A stretch of DNA of 64,000 bases from Mannheimia cairinae (GCF_028649535.1 NZ_JAQSJE010000006.1:30640-94639), one strand, 5' to 3'; positions 17,822 through 32,326 are shown, counted from the first letter of the stretch. Notes: generated by a model from the sequence alone, not told the origin. A program made the numbers and translations.

Positions 17822-18574
17822 ATGCATTTTGAAAAAAGAAGCCACTGGAGTGGAGAATTAGGACGTGAAATGTCATTTAATGTTTACGGCCACGCAGGCA
17901 AGCCTGTGATTGTATTTCCTTCATCGGGTGGGAATGAAAATGAATATGGTAACTTCGGAATGATAGAAACTTGTCGCTCCTTTATTGAACGAGGCTTAAT
18001 TAAATTCTATACACCAGACTCTTATGATGCTGAATCTTGGTTATCAAAACATAAATCAGGCCACGATATGGCATTAGCACACAATGCTTATGACCGCTAT
18101 ATCATTCACGAATTAGTGCCTCTCATTCGCCACGAGTCTCAATGGAACGGTACAATGATTGCCACTGGTTGCAGTATGGGGGCATTCCATACAATGAACT
18201 TTGCATTACGTCATCCAGACTTATTTGATATTGCTATTGCATTAAGCGGTGTATATGACGCACGCTTCTTTACTGGTGAATTCTATGGAGATAAAGCTGT
18301 TTATTTCAACTCACCTATTGATTATATATGGGGGCAAAACGATGACTGGTTCTTAGGCCGTTATCGCCAAAATCATTATATTGTTGCAGTAGGGCAAGGA
18401 GCTTGGGAAGAACAACACGTGGAAGATACTCATCGCCTAGAAGATGCCTTCAACGCAAAAGGCATTCGTGCTTGGTTCGACTATTGGGGTTTTGATATTG
18501 ACCACGATTGGCCAACTTGGCGAAAACAGATGCCTTATTTCTTAGGTAAGCTAGAAGAGCAAGGTATCATTTAA
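17822..18574 (+). CDS. Esterase-family alpha/beta hydrolase
   Basis: 250 residues, no signal peptide. The nucleophile is Ser118 in ATGCSMGAFH, and the likely catalytic His is H228 in DIDHDWPTWRK. It belongs to the putative esterase (esterase D-like) group. It forms an operon with the upstream ATP-grasp gene. A distant paralogue with the same fold is encoded at 38883-39716. It may act on the ATP-grasp product, but that is inference. Confidence 0.8.
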   Translation: MHFEKRSHWSGELGREMSFNVYGHAGKPVIVFPSSGGNENEYGNFGMIETCRSFIERGLIKFYTPDSYDAESWLSKHKSGHDMALAHNAYDRYIIHELVPLIRHESQWNGTMIATGCSMGAFHTMNFALRHPDLFDIAIALSGVYDARFFTGEFYGDKAVYFNSPIDYIWGQNDDWFLGRYRQNHYIVAVGQGAWEEQHVEDTHRLEDAFNAKGIRAWFDYWGFDIDHDWPTWRKQMPYFLGKLEEQGII

Positions 18575-18586
18575 CTATAAAGAATC

Positions 18587-18635
18587 AAGCGGTCTAATTT
18601 TAGTAAGATTTTACAAAAATTAGCCCGCTTTTTAA
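18587..18635. terminator. Inverted uptake-sequence terminator between esterase and sulP
   Basis: AAGCGGTCTAATTTT pairs with AAAATTAGCCCGCTT (18616-18630) with one mismatch, followed by TTTT. It can serve both converging genes. Confidence 0.7.
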
Positions 18636-18644
18636 GCTAAACAA

Positions 18645-20153
18645 TTAATGTTTAATAATATCAATATCTTCTGATTTATCGTGAATACCAAAACGATCGA
18701 CTAGCGTTTTACTCGCCTCATTAAGACCAATAACATCTACGTTCACACCATTTTTACGATATTTCAATACGACTTTATCTAAGGCTGAAACTGCTGTGAC
18801 ATCCCAAAAATGCGTATGTGTAAGATCGATACTCACATATTTAATTTTAGGATTATTAAACTCAAATTGATCAATAAAATCATCTGCAGAAGCAAAGAAA
18901 ACTTGACCTACAACACCATAACCTAAACTTTGTTCACTTCCTGTCGGCAATACTCTAACGACCATATAACGACCAATCTTATTCGCAAAAAATAATGCCG
19001 AAAGTAATACTCCAGCAAATACACCAAGTGCTAAGTTATGAGTATAAACAACTATCCCTACAGTAACTAACATCACAACATTAAAACCAATAGGGTGAGT
19101 TTTAAGTTCTTTAACAGATTGCCAATTAAATGTACCAATAGAGACCATAATCATAACTGCAACTAATGCAGCCATTGGGATTACTTTTAGTAAATCACTT
19201 AAGAAAACAACCATAATCAGTAAAAATATACCAGCTAAGAAAGTCGATAGCCTCGTACGTCCACCAGATTTTACATTAATAACTGATTGGCCAATCATTG
19301 CACAACCAGCCATTCCTCCAAAACAACCACTTACGATATTCGCAATACCCTGCCCTTTACATTCACGGTTTTTATCGCTCTCTGTTTCAGTCATCTCATC
19401 TACAATAGTAGCAGTCATCAATGATTCCAATAAACCTACTGCGGCAAGACTTAATGAATATGGCAGAATAATTAGTAAAGTTTCTAAATTTAAAGGAATA
19501 TCAGGTAACAAGAAGACAGGTAAAGTATCAGGAAGCTGCCCCATATCACTAACTGTGCGCACATCAACACCTTGCCAAACAGTAAAGAGTGTTAAAGTAA
19601 TAATAGTCACTAATGGAGATGGAATGATTTTACCAAGTACCGGCACATAGGGAAATAAATAGATAATAGCTAATCCAACACCTACAAGAGCATAAGTATG
19701 CCAAGTTGTATTTTGTAATTCAGGAAGCTGAGCCATAAAGATCAGAATTGCTAATGCATTTACAAAGCCAATAACAACTGCTCTTGCAACAAATCTCATT
19801 AATGAACCTAATTTTAACCAACCTGCAATAATTTGAATAACTCCGGTCAGCAAAGTAGCTGCAAGCATATATTGTAAACCGTGATCTCGAACTAAGCTTG
19901 CTAGCACTAATGCCATCGCTCCCGTCGCCGCTGAAATCATCGCAGGTCTGCCACCTACAAAACTGATCACGACCGCAATACAAAATGAAGCATATAAACC
20001 GATCTTAGGATCTACTCCAGCAATAATAGAAAATGCAATTGCTTCTGGAATTAAAGCTAATGCAACAACTAAGCTTGATAGTACATCTCCTCGAACATTC
20101 GAAAACCACTGTTTTTTTATCCCCACAGATGAAAATTTAAATAAAGATGACAT
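18645..20153 (-). CDS. SulP-family inorganic anion transporter
   Basis: 502 residues. A membrane domain of about 10-14 helices starts after residue 20 with VVALALIPEAIAFSIIAGVDP and GLYASF, the SulP signature region. The C-terminal STAS domain (about 400-500) includes YVSIDLTHTHFWDVTAVSALD. Family members take up sulfate, bicarbonate or related anions, often with Na+ or H+. The conserved MTATIVDEMTETESDKNRE stretch is shared with many proteobacterial SulP proteins. The substrate is unresolved. Single gene on the minus strand. Confidence 0.9.
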   Translation of the reverse strand: MSSLFKFSSVGIKKQWFSNVRGDVLSSLVVALALIPEAIAFSIIAGVDPKIGLYASFCIAVVISFVGGRPAMISAATGAMALVLASLVRDHGLQYMLAATLLTGVIQIIAGWLKLGSLMRFVARAVVIGFVNALAILIFMAQLPELQNTTWHTYALVGVGLAIIYLFPYVPVLGKIIPSPLVTIITLTLFTVWQGVDVRTVSDMGQLPDTLPVFLLPDIPLNLETLLIILPYSLSLAAVGLLESLMTATIVDEMTETESDKNRECKGQGIANIVSGCFGGMAGCAMIGQSVINVKSGGRTRLSTFLAGIFLLIMVVFLSDLLKVIPMAALVAVMIMVSIGTFNWQSVKELKTHPIGFNVVMLVTVGIVVYTHNLALGVFAGVLLSALFFANKIGRYMVVRVLPTGSEQSLGYGVVGQVFFASADDFIDQFEFNNPKIKYVSIDLTHTHFWDVTAVSALDKVVLKYRKNGVNVDVIGLNEASKTLVDRFGIHDKSEDIDIIKH

Positions 20154-20171
20154 ATTTATCCTATTCTTAAT

Positions 20172-20206
20172 AAAAAATAAAACCCCGATAACATAATATC
20201 GGGGTT
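20172..20206 (-). terminator. Terminator of the alpha operon, after rplQ
   Basis: AACCCCGATA (20181-20190) pairs with TATCGGGGTT (20197-20206); the minus-strand tail is TTTATTTTTTA. It closes the S10-spc-alpha block. Confidence 0.9.
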
Positions 20207-20230
20207 TATATTCAAAATTTAATTAGATGA

Positions 20231-20620
<390 letters not shown>

Positions 20621-20650
20621 CTATTCCTTCTTAGAAAATCTATACCGAAA

Positions 20651-21640
20651 CTAGTCTTCTGCAATACTTGCAGGTGGCCAGTTTTCAAGGCGCATACCAA
20701 GTGATAAGCCACGTGAAGCAAGAACATCTTTAATCTCTGTAAGAGATTTCTTACCTAAGTTAGGTGTTTTAAGAAGTTCAACTTCTGTACGTTGTACTAA
20801 ATCACCGATATAGTGAATTGTCTCTGCTTTCAAACAGTTAGCAGAACGAACTGTCAGCTCTAAGTCATCTACTGGGCGAAGAAGAATAGGATCAAACTCC
20901 GGTTTTTCTTCTTTCACTTCAGGCTGACGAACATCACGCAAATCAACGAATGCAGCAAGTTGCTCTGCTAAAATCGTTGCAGCACGACGGATAGCTTCTT
21001 CTGGATCTAATGTACCATTAGTTTCCATCTCAATAACGAGTTTATCTAAATCAGTACGTTGTTCAACACGAGCAGCTTCTACATTATAAGCAATGCGATC
21101 TACTGGGCTGAAGCGTGCATCCACTAATAAACGACCGATTGGACGATCGTCATTTTGAGTATGAATACGTGCTGATGCAGGTACATAACCACGACCACGT
21201 TGAACACGAATGCGCATATTAATTGAGGCATTCTTGTCTGTTAAATTACAAATTACGTGCTCTGGATTTACAATTTCCACATCGCCATCGTGCGTGATGT
21301 CGGCTGCAGTTACAGGGCCAATTCCAGATTTATTTAGTGTCAAAATAATATCATCTTTATTTTGCACTTTTACCGCTAGACCTTTAAGGTTTAATAAAAC
21401 CTCAAGAATATCTTCCTGAACGCCTTCCTTGCTGCTGTATTCGTGTAATACACCATCAATTTCAACTTCAGTAACTGCACAACCCGGCATAGATGAAAGT
21501 AAAATGCGACGAAGTGCGTTACCTAATGTATGGCCAAAACCACGTTCTAACGGCTCTAATGTCACTTTAGCGTGAGTTGAACTAACTTGTTCAATATTCA
21601 CTAAGTGCGGCTTTAAAAATTCTGTCACAGAACCCTGCAT
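20651..21640 (-). CDS. rpoA: RNA polymerase alpha subunit
   Basis: 329 residues, the same as E. coli. The N-terminal assembly domain (1-235) begins [14 protein letters not shown]; a linker rich in Glu and Pro (about 236-250) leads to the C-terminal domain with [11 protein letters not shown] and [17 protein letters not shown], which bind UP-element DNA and CRP. This fits the class II CRP sites elsewhere in this window. Sits between rpsD and rplQ. Confidence 0.98.
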   Translation of the reverse strand: MQGSVTEFLKPHLVNIEQVSSTHAKVTLEPLERGFGHTLGNALRRILLSSMPGCAVTEVEIDGVLHEYSSKEGVQEDILEVLLNLKGLAVKVQNKDDIILTLNKSGIGPVTAADITHDGDVEIVNPEHVICNLTDKNASINMRIRVQRGRGYVPASARIHTQNDDRPIGRLLVDARFSPVDRIAYNVEAARVEQRTDLDKLVIEMETNGTLDPEEAIRRAATILAEQLAAFVDLRDVRQPEVKEEKPEFDPILLRPVDDLELTVRSANCLKAETIHYIGDLVQRTEVELLKTPNLGKKSLTEIKDVLASRGLSLGMRLENWPPASIAED

Positions 21641-21670
21641 TTTTTCCTCTCTTTGCGGTTAAGCTAACTA

Positions 21671-22297
21671 TTATTTAGAGTAAAGCTCAACGATCAGATG
21701 TTCATTAATATCTGCTGATAGATCAGAACGTTCTGGAGTGCGTTTAAATACGCCTTCCATTTTAGTTGCATCAACTTCTAACCAAGTTGGTTTTTCACGT
21801 TGAGTTGCTAATTCTAATGATGCTTTAATACGTGCTTGTTTTTTAGATTTCTCACGAACAGCAACCACATCATCAACAGAAACTTGGAATGAAGGAATGT
21901 TTACTACACGACCGTTTACTACGATTGATTTATGGCTAACAAGCTGGCGTGCTTCTGCACGAGTTGCAGCAAAACCCATACGATAAACTACGTTATCTAA
22001 ACGACCTTCTAATAATACTAATAAGTTTTCACCTGTATTACCTTTCAAGCGGTTTGCTTCTGTATAATAATTACGGAATTGACGCTCTAAGATACCATAA
22101 ATACGGCGAACTTTTTGTTTTTCACGTAACTGACTACCGTAGTCAGATAAACGAGGCTTGCGAGCACCGTGTTGGCCAGGAGCTACATCAAGTCTATTTC
22201 TACATTTTGATTCAATCGCACGAACGCCTGATTTTAAAAATAAATCAGTAGCTTCACGACGGCTTAGCTTGAGCTTAGGACCCAAATATCTTGCCAT
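21671..22297 (-). CDS. rpsD: 30S ribosomal protein S4
   Basis: 208 residues (206 in E. coli), starting [20 protein letters not shown]. The S4 RNA-binding domain holds [25 protein letters not shown]4 nucleates 30S assembly and in E. coli represses the alpha operon through the rpsM leader; a structured leader is present here too. Third gene of rpsM-rpsK-rpsD-rpoA-rplQ. Confidence 0.98.
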   Translation of the reverse strand: MARYLGPKLKLSRREATDLFLKSGVRAIESKCRNRLDVAPGQHGARKPRLSDYGSQLREKQKVRRIYGILERQFRNYYTEANRLKGNTGENLLVLLEGRLDNVVYRMGFAATRAEARQLVSHKSIVVNGRVVNIPSFQVSVDDVVAVREKSKKQARIKASLELATQREKPTWLEVDATKMEGVFKRTPERSDLSADINEHLIVELYSK

Positions 22298-22325
22298 TTT
22301 CTTTCTCCAATTATTCTAACGTCAA

Positions 22326-22718
<393 letters not shown>

Positions 22719-22731
22719 TTATCTACTCCGA

Positions 22732-23088
22732 CTATTTTTTGATCGGTTTGCGTGGACCTTTACGGGTACGCGCATTAGTCTTAGTACGTTGACCACGTAC
22801 AGGTAAACTACGACGATGACGTAAACCACGGTAGCAACCTAAGTCTAAAAGACGTTTGATGCTTAAAGTTACTTCACGACGTAAATCACCTTCGACAGTA
22901 AATTTACCAACTTCTTCACGCAGTTTTTCAATCTGCTCTTCAGACAATTCTCTGATCTTTACATCTTCAGCAATACCCGTTGCTGCACAAATAGCTTTAG
23001 CACGAGTTTTACCGATACCGTAAATTGCAGTTAATGCGATTACAGTGTGTTTTTGATCAGGAATGTTAATGCCTGCAATACGGGCCAC
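22732..23088 (-). CDS. rpsM: 30S ribosomal protein S13
   Basis: 118 residues as in E. coli, starting [11 protein letters not shown] from a GTG codon with AGGAG upstream. The C-terminal tail [12 protein letters not shown] contacts tRNA in the P site. First gene of the alpha operon, preceded by 138 nt of structured leader. A weak GTG start fits S4-mediated control of translation, as known in E. coli. Confidence 0.98.
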   Translation of the reverse strand: MARIAGINIPDQKHTVIALTAIYGIGKTRAKAICAATGIAEDVKIRELSEEQIEKLREEVGKFTVEGDLRREVTLSIKRLLDLGCYRGLRHRRSLPVRGQRTKTNARTRKGPRKPIKK

Positions 23089-23100
23089 TATGCACTCCTA

Positions 23101-23199
23101 TTATTTAAGTTTATTGATATACTGATCTTGAAAAGCCCGTTTCAGGATACTCAAACAGTATATCAGGATGAATGAGCTGAGCAGTATAACTGCTCAGCG
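23101..23199 (-). promoter_or_regulatory. Structured leader of the alpha operon (possible S4 control element)
   Basis: Between rpmJ and rpsM lie a 10-bp hairpin GCTGAGCAGT/ACTGCTCAGC (23176-23198) and a long-range 9-bp stem GATATACTG/CAGTATATC (23116-23124 with 23156-23164). In E. coli S4 binds a pseudoknot at this place to repress rpsM. Neither stem has a U-tract, so control of translation is more likely than termination. The S4 role is inference from position. Confidence 0.55.
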
Positions 23200-23226
23200 G
23201 GTTCTTTGCAAGAAATATGCGTAAAA

Positions 23227-23340
23227 TTAACCTTGACGTTGTTTGTGTTTAGGGTCGCTACAAATTACACGAACCACACCTTCACGCTTGATTACTTTAC
23301 AATTACGGCACATTCTTTTTACTGAAGCACGAACTTTCAT
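23227..23340 (-). CDS. rpmJ: 50S ribosomal protein L36
   Basis: 37 residues, [15 protein letters not shown] to HKQRQG. This is the zinc-binding form: C11, C14, C27 and H32 are in place. It lies between secY and rpsM, its usual position at the end of the spc operon, 20 nt downstream of secY. Confidence 0.97.
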   Translation of the reverse strand: MKVRASVKRMCRNCKVIKREGVVRVICSDPKHKQRQG

Positions 23341-23360
23341 TGCTTATCCTTTGTTAGGGC

Positions 23361-24683
23361 TTATTGACCTAAGCCTTTTAAGTTAGCTTTCTTCAACACA
23401 GAATCATATTGTTGAGACATTAAATGGCTCTGAACCTGTGCGATGAAATCCATAATTACAACCACTACAATCAGTAAAGAAGTTCCACCTAATTGGAAAG
23501 GTACTTTCCATAATGATGTAATGATAAAAGGAACCAAACAAACAAAAGCAATATATAACGCACCAATTAAGGTTAAACGTGTCATTACTTTATCAATATA
23601 ACGCGATGTTTGTTCGCCTGGTCGATAACCTGGTACAAACGCACCTGATTTCTTAAGATTATCCGCTGTATCACGAGGATTATACTGCATTCCGGTATAA
23701 AAGAATGCGAAGAAAATCACGGCCATTGTAAATAATACAATATACAATGGTTGCCCTGGCTGTAATAATTGCGAAAGGCTAAACAACCATTCAAACCCCT
23801 CACTTTGACCAAACCACTGAGTAATACTCGCAGGAAATAAAATAATACTTGAAGCAAAAATTGCTGGTATTACACCTGCCATATTAACTTTAAGTGGTAA
23901 ATGAGAAGATCTTGCAGGTGCCATCATTCTACCTTGTTGGCGACTTGCATAGTTCACAACTATTCTTCTTTGTCCACGTTCAACAAAAACAACAAAATAA
24001 GTTACTGCAAATGCAATTATTGCTACTAGTAATAATACAATAAAAGATAACTCACCTTGGCGAGCTTGTTCAATTGTTTGCCCTATAGTTGCAGGAAGAT
24101 CTGCAACAATACCTGCAAAAATAATCAATGAGATACCGTTTCCGATACCACGCTCAGTGATTTGCTCACCTAGCCACATTAAGAACATAGTTCCAGTTAC
24201 TAAGCTAATTACAGAAGTTACATAGAATAATAAACTTGGATTAGGAACTAATCCTTGTACCATATTCGGTAGGGCTAATGAAATACCAATTGATTGAATA
24301 AATGCTAATAACAATGTGCCATAGCGTGTATATTTGCTAATTTTTCTACGCCCAGCCTCACCTTCTTTCTTTAATTCAGCTAAAGGCGGATGAATTGCTG
24401 TCAATAATTGAATAATAATTGACGCAGAAATATAAGGCATAATACCCAATGCAAATATTGAAGCACGGCTTAAAGCACCACCAGAGAACATATTAAACAT
24501 ATCAATGATGGTGCCCTGCTGTTGTCGAATTAATTCGGATAATACAGAAGCATCAATGCCAGGAACAGGTATAAAAGAACCGATACGGAAAACGATTAAC
24601 GCACCTAAAACAAATAATAATCTTGATTTAAGCTCGCCAGTCCCTTTTTGTGTACTACCTTGGTACCCTGGTTGCTTTGCCAT
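23361..24683 (-). CDS. secY: Protein translocase subunit SecY
   Basis: 440 residues with ten membrane helices; the pore of the Sec translocon in the inner membrane. Marks include [12 protein letters not shown] near the N-terminus, [25 protein letters not shown]-type plug region, and the cytosolic loops [17 protein letters not shown] and [15 protein letters not shown]. It follows rplO by 3 nt in the spc operon. Confidence 0.98.
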   Translation of the reverse strand: MAKQPGYQGSTQKGTGELKSRLLFVLGALIVFRIGSFIPVPGIDASVLSELIRQQQGTIIDMFNMFSGGALSRASIFALGIMPYISASIIIQLLTAIHPPLAELKKEGEAGRRKISKYTRYGTLLLAFIQSIGISLALPNMVQGLVPNPSLLFYVTSVISLVTGTMFLMWLGEQITERGIGNGISLIIFAGIVADLPATIGQTIEQARQGELSFIVLLLVAIIAFAVTYFVVFVERGQRRIVVNYASRQQGRMMAPARSSHLPLKVNMAGVIPAIFASSIILFPASITQWFGQSEGFEWLFSLSQLLQPGQPLYIVLFTMAVIFFAFFYTGMQYNPRDTADNLKKSGAFVPGYRPGEQTSRYIDKVMTRLTLIGALYIAFVCLVPFIITSLWKVPFQLGGTSLLIVVVVIMDFIAQVQSHLMSQQYDSVLKKANLKGLGQ

Positions 24684-24686
24684 CTA

Positions 24687-25121
24687 TTATTCCTCGATAG
24701 AACCGCCAGCAGCTTCAATAGCAGCTTTAGCACCTTTAGTAACACGCAATCCTTTAACTACTACTGCTTTCTCAATTTTACCTGCTAGAATTACTTTAGC
24801 TGATAAAATATCTTTAGTAATAATATTAGCTGCTTTTAATGCTTCTAAAGTTACTTCGTTGCCATCTACTTTAGCTAAGTCGTTTAAACGAATTTCAGCT
24901 ACACGGAATGATTGTAGTGAAGTAAAACCAAATTTTGGTAAACGACGGTATAAAGGCATTTGACCACCCTCGAAACCACGACGAACACGTCCGCCTGAAC
25001 GAGATTTTTGACCTTTATGACCACGACCACCAGTTTTGCCTAAACCTGAACCAATACCGCGACCTAAACGTTTTGCACTGTGCTTAGCGCCTTCAGCTGG
25101 AGAAAGAGAATTTAAACGCAT
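24687..25121 (-). CDS. rplO: 50S ribosomal protein L15
   Basis: 144 residues as in E. coli. Begins [15 protein letters not shown] and has the glycine-rich [18 protein letters not shown] region typical of L15. It lies between rpmD and secY, as in other gammaproteobacteria. Confidence 0.98.
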   Translation of the reverse strand: MRLNSLSPAEGAKHSAKRLGRGIGSGLGKTGGRGHKGQKSRSGGRVRRGFEGGQMPLYRRLPKFGFTSLQSFRVAEIRLNDLAKVDGNEVTLEALKAANIITKDILSAKVILAGKIEKAVVVKGLRVTKGAKAAIEAAGGSIEE

Positions 25122-25125
25122 TCGA

Positions 25126-25302
25126 TTATTCCTCCACTTTAACCATATAAGATACTTGATTGATCATACCACGTACAGCTGGTGTATCTTCAAGTTCTAC
25201 AGTATGACGAATATGACGAAGACCTAAGCCCTTTAACGTTGCTTTATGCTTCGGTAAACGAGCGATAGAGCTACGAGTTTGAGTTACTTTAATTTTTGCC
25301 AT
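25126..25302 (-). CDS. rpmD: 50S ribosomal protein L30
   Basis: 58 residues from the ATG at 25302 ([20 protein letters not shown]); two extra codons from a TTG at 25308 are possible but do not match the family. Contains [26 protein letters not shown] split over the C-terminal half. It lies between rpsE and rplO. Confidence 0.97.
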   Translation of the reverse strand: MAKIKVTQTRSSIARLPKHKATLKGLGLRHIRHTVELEDTPAVRGMINQVSYMVKVEE

Positions 25303-25308
25303 ATCCAA

Positions 25309-26177
<869 letters not shown>

Positions 26178-26191
26178 AGTGTTACCTTACT

Positions 26192-26725
26192 TTACTTTTT
26201 CTTCGCTTCTTTTGTACGTACTACTTCATCAGCGTAACGTACACCTTTGCCTTTATAAGGCTCTGGACGGCGATATGCACGAATATCTGCTGCAACTTGG
26301 CCGATTAACTGTTTGTCAGCACTTTTCAGAACGATTTCTGTTTGTGATGGACATTCACCAGTTACGCCAGCTGGCAGCGCATGTTCTACTGGGTGAGAGA
26401 AACCTAAACTTAAAGCAACAACGTTACCTTTCATTTGAGCTCTGTAACCAACACCCACTAATTGCAATTTCTTAGTAAAGCCTTCAGTAACACCGATAAC
26501 CATAGCATTAACAAGTGCACGAGCAGTACCCGCTTGTGCATCTGCATTAGCAACACCTTCACGAGGTGCAAAAGTTAATGCGTTAGCTTCTTGTTTTACT
26601 TCAACTGCATTATGAATTTCACGAGATAACTCGCCGTTTTTACCTTTAACTGTTAATAGCTGACCGTCAAGTTTTACCTCAACACCGGCAGGAATATTAA
26701 CAGGTGCTTTTGCGACACGAGACAT
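26192..26725 (-). CDS. rplF: 50S ribosomal protein L6
   Basis: 177 residues as in E. coli. Two related beta-alpha repeats; C-terminal [19 protein letters not shown] is diagnostic. L6 lies near the sarcin-ricin loop. Spc operon between rpsH and rplR. Confidence 0.98.
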   Translation of the reverse strand: MSRVAKAPVNIPAGVEVKLDGQLLTVKGKNGELSREIHNAVEVKQEANALTFAPREGVANADAQAGTARALVNAMVIGVTEGFTKKLQLVGVGYRAQMKGNVVALSLGFSHPVEHALPAGVTGECPSQTEIVLKSADKQLIGQVAADIRAYRRPEPYKGKGVRYADEVVRTKEAKKK

Positions 26726-26741
26726 TTTTCCTACCTCTCTA

Positions 26742-27134
26742 TTATGCTACGTAACAGATAATTTCACCGCCCAATCCTGCTTGACGAGCAGCACGGTCGG
26801 TCATTACACCTTTAGATGTAGAAACAACAGCAATACCTAAACCACCCATTACTTTTGGTAATTCATCTTTGCCTTTATAAATGCGAAGACCTGGACGGCT
26901 CACACGTTGAATACTTTCTACAACTGGTTTGTTTTGGAAATATTTTAAAGTAATTTCCAGTTCAGGTTTTGCACCCTCAACAACTTTAACGCTTTCGATA
27001 TAACCTTCTTCAGCTAAAACATTTGCAATAGCAACTTTTAACTTAGATGAAGGCATACTGATTGCAACTTTATTCGCAGCTTGACCGTTACGAATACGGG
27101 TCAGCATATCTGCGATTGGATCTTGCATGCTCAT
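26742..27134 (-). CDS. rpsH: 30S ribosomal protein S8
   Basis: 130 residues: [16 protein letters not shown], and C-terminal [17 protein letters not shown]8 binds helix 21 of 16S rRNA and in E. coli represses the spc operon at the rplE start. Spc operon. Confidence 0.98.
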   Translation of the reverse strand: MSMQDPIADMLTRIRNGQAANKVAISMPSSKLKVAIANVLAEEGYIESVKVVEGAKPELEITLKYFQNKPVVESIQRVSRPGLRIYKGKDELPKVMGGLGIAVVSTSKGVMTDRAARQAGLGGEIICYVA

Positions 27135-27170
27135 GTATTTACTCCCATGATTCCAAATTAAAAGAGGTTA

Positions 27171-27476
27171 TTACCAGCTTGCTTTTTTAAGGCCCGGGAT
27201 TTCACCACGCATTGCAGCTTCACGGACTTTAATACGGCTTAAACCAAACTTACGAAGAACACTGTGTGGACGTCCAGTTTGGCGGCAACGATTACGCTGA
27301 CGACTTGGGCTTGAATCACGTGGTAAAGTTTGTAACTTTAACACTGCATCCCAACGTTCTTCATCAGAAGAATTAACATTAGCAATAATTGCTTTTAATT
27401 CTTGACGCTTTGCGTAGAACTTATCAGCTAACTTAACACGTTTTACATCACGTGCGATCATTGATTGTTTTGCCAC
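27171..27476 (-). CDS. rpsN: 30S ribosomal protein S14
   Basis: 101 residues, the long zinc-free form: no CxxC pairs, with [18 protein letters not shown] and [13 protein letters not shown] at the end. Spc operon between rplE and rpsH. Confidence 0.98.
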   Translation of the reverse strand: MAKQSMIARDVKRVKLADKFYAKRQELKAIIANVNSSDEERWDAVLKLQTLPRDSSPSRQRNRCRQTGRPHSVLRKFGLSRIKVREAAMRGEIPGLKKASW

Positions 27477-27487
27477 GATAACCTACC

Positions 27488-28356
<869 letters not shown>

Positions 28357-28368
28357 TACATTCTCTCC

Positions 28369-28752
<384 letters not shown>

Positions 28753-28756
28753 TTAA

Positions 28757-28780
28757 AATAAAAAAACACCCTTTCGGGAC
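28757..28780 (-). terminator. Attenuator-like hairpin in the rplN leader
   Basis: On the minus strand CCC-GAAA-GGG (28769-28778) is followed by TG and a T-rich run. An alternative, larger stem joins the leader's 5' bases (GGGTG, 28811-28815) to CACCC (28767-28771) and encloses CTGCTTAT/ATAAGCAG (28786-28813 region), so two folds compete. The U-tract after the small stem suggests transcription control. Confidence 0.5.
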
Positions 28781-28818
28781 GAAACTGCTTATATAATTAG
28801 AACATAAGCAGGGTGCAA

Positions 28819-28848
28819 AATATACTACAAAACATAACCATTAAGCAA
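28819..28848 (-). promoter_or_regulatory. Probable spc operon promoter
   Basis: Minus-strand -35 TTGCTT (28843-28848) and -10 TATATT (28819-28824) with 18-base spacing. The predicted start near 28812 would give a leader of about 72 nt before rplN. Confidence 0.6.
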
Positions 28849-28884
28849 GTTATTTTTGAGGTTTATTTTGCTGAATTTCTCTTT

Positions 28885-28920
28885 AAAAGAGATAGACCCC
28901 AGCAATAGCTGAGGTCTATG
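28885..28920 (-). terminator. Terminator of the S10 operon, after rpsQ
   Basis: ATAGACCCCAGC (28892-28903) pairs with GCTGAGGTCTAT (28908-28919) with one mismatch and a 4-base loop; minus-strand tail CTCTTTT. It separates the S10 and spc transcription units. Confidence 0.75.
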
Positions 28921-28934
28921 TTTTAATGAGTTAA

Positions 28935-29192
28935 TTAAGCAATAACTGCTTTTTCAACTACACGAACTAAAGTCCAAGATTTAGTTTTTGAAACAGGACG
29001 ACATTCCTTAATTTCAACAACATCACCTAATTTAGCTTCGTTGTTTTCATCGTGTACGTGAAGTTTAGTAGTACGACGGATAAACTTACCATATAAAGGA
29101 TGTTTAACTGTACGTTCGATAGCAACTACAAATGATTTATCCATTTTGTCGCTAACCACTTTACCTTGTACTGTACGAATTTTATCAGTCAT
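28935..29192 (-). CDS. rpsQ: 30S ribosomal protein S17
   Basis: 85 residues, [22 protein letters not shown]-fold with [20 protein letters not shown]. Binds 16S rRNA early in assembly. Last gene of the S10 operon; starts at the base where rpmC ends. Confidence 0.98.
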   Translation of the reverse strand: MTDKIRTVQGKVVSDKMDKSFVVAIERTVKHPLYGKFIRRTTKLHVHDENNEAKLGDVVEIKECRPVSKTKSWTLVRVVEKAVIA

Positions 29193-29382
29193 TATTCACC
29201 CGCCTTTTCGGTTAATACAGTTTTAACTTGTGCAATACTACGACGCACTTGTTTTAACTGGTGGGTTTGTTGAAGCTGACCGGTGGCTGCTTGCATACGC
29301 AATTTGAATTGTTCACCTAGTAGGTTTACTAATTCAGCGTTCAGCTCTTCAACATTTTTGTTACGTAGTTCTTGAGCTTTCA

Positions 29383-29383
<1 letters not shown>
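29192..29383 (-). CDS. rpmC: 50S ribosomal protein L29
   Basis: 63 residues, [20 protein letters not shown], two helices with [17 protein letters not shown]. It lies at the tunnel exit beside L23. One-base overlaps with rplP and rpsQ suggest coupled translation. Confidence 0.98.
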
Positions 29384-29793
<410 letters not shown>

Positions 29794-29806
29794 TCAGTGA
29801 TTCTCC

Positions 29807-30511
29807 TTATTTACGACCTTTGCGAGCAGGCTTTTTAGGCTGTGCCGCTGGTTCTTTTTCAGATTCAATCACTGCAGCCATTCCACCTAGAATTTCACCT
29901 TTGAAAATCCATACTTTTACGCCAATTACACCGTAAGTAGTATGAGCTTCAGCGATGTTATAATCGATGTCTGCACGAAGTGTATGTAGAGGTACACGAC
30001 CTTCACGATACCATTCTGAGCGAGCAATTTCTGCACCACCTAAACGACCGCTAACTTCAACTTTGATACCTTTAGCACCTAATTTCATTGCGTTTTGAAC
30101 CGCTTTTTTCATTGCACGGCGGAACATAACACGACGTTCTAGTTGAGAAGCGATGCTATCTGCTACTAATTTCGCATCTAGCTCTGGTTTTTTCACTTCA
30201 GCGATGTTGATTTGTGCTGGAACACCAGCAATTTTAGCAACAGCGTTGCGTAATTTTTCAACATCTTCACCTTTTTTACCGATAACGATACCAGGACGAG
30301 CTGTGTGAATAGTTACACGAATGCTTTTTGCAGGACGTTCAATAGTAATACGTGATACTGAAGCGTTCGCTAACTCTTTATTTAAGAATTTACGTACGTT
30401 GAAATCGCTTTCTAAGTTATCAGCGAAATCTTGTGTATTCGCGAACCAAGTAGAGTTCCAAGGCTTAACAATACCTAGGCGAATACCATTAGGATGTACT
30501 TTCTGACCCAT
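29807..30511 (-). CDS. rpsC: 30S ribosomal protein S3
   Basis: 234 residues (233 in E. coli): [22 protein letters not shown] domain with [15 protein letters not shown], and a lysine-rich tail. S3 lines the mRNA entry channel. S10 operon, 19 nt after rplV. Confidence 0.98.
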   Translation of the reverse strand: MGQKVHPNGIRLGIVKPWNSTWFANTQDFADNLESDFNVRKFLNKELANASVSRITIERPAKSIRVTIHTARPGIVIGKKGEDVEKLRNAVAKIAGVPAQINIAEVKKPELDAKLVADSIASQLERRVMFRRAMKKAVQNAMKLGAKGIKVEVSGRLGGAEIARSEWYREGRVPLHTLRADIDYNIAEAHTTYGVIGVKVWIFKGEILGGMAAVIESEKEPAAQPKKPARKGRK

Positions 30512-30530
30512 TTGTTATTCTCCTACTTAA

Positions 30531-30866
<336 letters not shown>

Positions 30867-30873
30867 TTACCTC

Positions 30874-31155
<282 letters not shown>

Positions 31156-31178
31156 TTACCTTTTAGTTAATTAAAAAT

Positions 31179-32000
31179 TTATTTGCCACGACGACGTACG
31201 ATGTATTTATCTGTACGTTTGTTGTGACGAGTTTTCTTACCTTTAGTTTGAACGCCCCAAGGTGTAACAGGGTGTTTACCGAAGTTACGGCCTTCACCAC
31301 CACCGTGTGGGTGATCAACTGGGTTCATTGCAGTACCACGAACTGTTGGACGAATACCTCTCCAACGGTTTGCACCTGCTTTGCCAAGAACGCGAAGCAT
31401 ATGCTCTGAGTTACCAACTTCACCGATGGTTGCAGTACACTCAGCTAAAACTTTACGCATTTCGCCTGAACGAAGACGTAAAGTAACATAATTACCTTCA
31501 CGAGCGATGATCTGCACATAGCTACCAGCAGAACGTGCAATTTGACCACCTTTACCTGGTTTTAATTCAACATTATGAACTGTAGAACCAACAGGGATAT
31601 TACGCATTGGTAATGCATTACCTACTTTAATTGGAGCTGAAGCACCTGCTTGAATCGTATCACCAGCAGATAAACCTTTTGGTGCTAAGATATAACGGCG
31701 TTCACCATCTTTATAAAGAACTAATGCAATGTTTGCAGAACGATTTGGATCGTATTCTAAACGCTCAACAACAGCTGGAACATCTAATTTATTACGTTTA
31801 AAATCAACTAGACGATAGTGTTGTTTATGACCGCCACCAATGTGACGAGTAGTAATACGACCTAAATTGTTACGACCACCAGATTTTGATTTACTATCTA
31901 ATAATGGTGCATAAGGTTTACCCTTATGTAATTCTGCGTTAACAACTTTAACTACGTGACGACGACCAGCGGAGGTCGGCTTACATTTAACGATAGCCAT
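31179..32000 (-). CDS. rplB: 50S ribosomal protein L2
   Basis: 273 residues as in E. coli. Contains [19 protein letters not shown] and the conserved [15 protein letters not shown], whose histidine is needed for peptidyl-transferase assembly. S10 operon. Confidence 0.98.
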   Translation of the reverse strand: MAIVKCKPTSAGRRHVVKVVNAELHKGKPYAPLLDSKSKSGGRNNLGRITTRHIGGGHKQHYRLVDFKRNKLDVPAVVERLEYDPNRSANIALVLYKDGERRYILAPKGLSAGDTIQAGASAPIKVGNALPMRNIPVGSTVHNVELKPGKGGQIARSAGSYVQIIAREGNYVTLRLRSGEMRKVLAECTATIGEVGNSEHMLRVLGKAGANRWRGIRPTVRGTAMNPVDHPHGGGEGRNFGKHPVTPWGVQTKGKKTRHNKRTDKYIVRRRGK

Positions 32001-32020
32001 TTTATTTTATTCCTCCGTTA

Positions 32021-32326
32021 TTACTCTGCTGCACCTTCAACGAAGTCAAGTGATTGACCTTCTTGAAGAGTTACATAAGCTTTTTTCCAGTCACTACGAC
32101 GACCCACTTTAGCACCACGACGTTTAGTTTTACCTTTAACAACCACAGTACGTACAGAGTCCACTTTCACTTCAAATAGTTGTTCAACTGCATTTGCAAT
32201 CTCAACTTTATTAGCATCTAATGCTACTTTGAAAACGATAGTGTTGCCTTTCTCGGCATTATTTGTCGCTTTTTCAGAGATATGTGGTGCTTTTAACACA
32301 TTTAGCAAACGTTCTTGTTGAATCAT
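32021..32326 (-). CDS. rplW: 50S ribosomal protein L23
   Basis: 101 residues (100 in E. coli): [21 protein letters not shown]23 at the tunnel exit docks trigger factor and SRP. It overlaps the end of rplD by 4 nt. Confidence 0.98.
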   Translation of the reverse strand: MIQQERLLNVLKAPHISEKATNNAEKGNTIVFKVALDANKVEIANAVEQLFEVKVDSVRTVVVKGKTKRRGAKVGRRSDWKKAYVTLQEGQSLDFVEGAAE

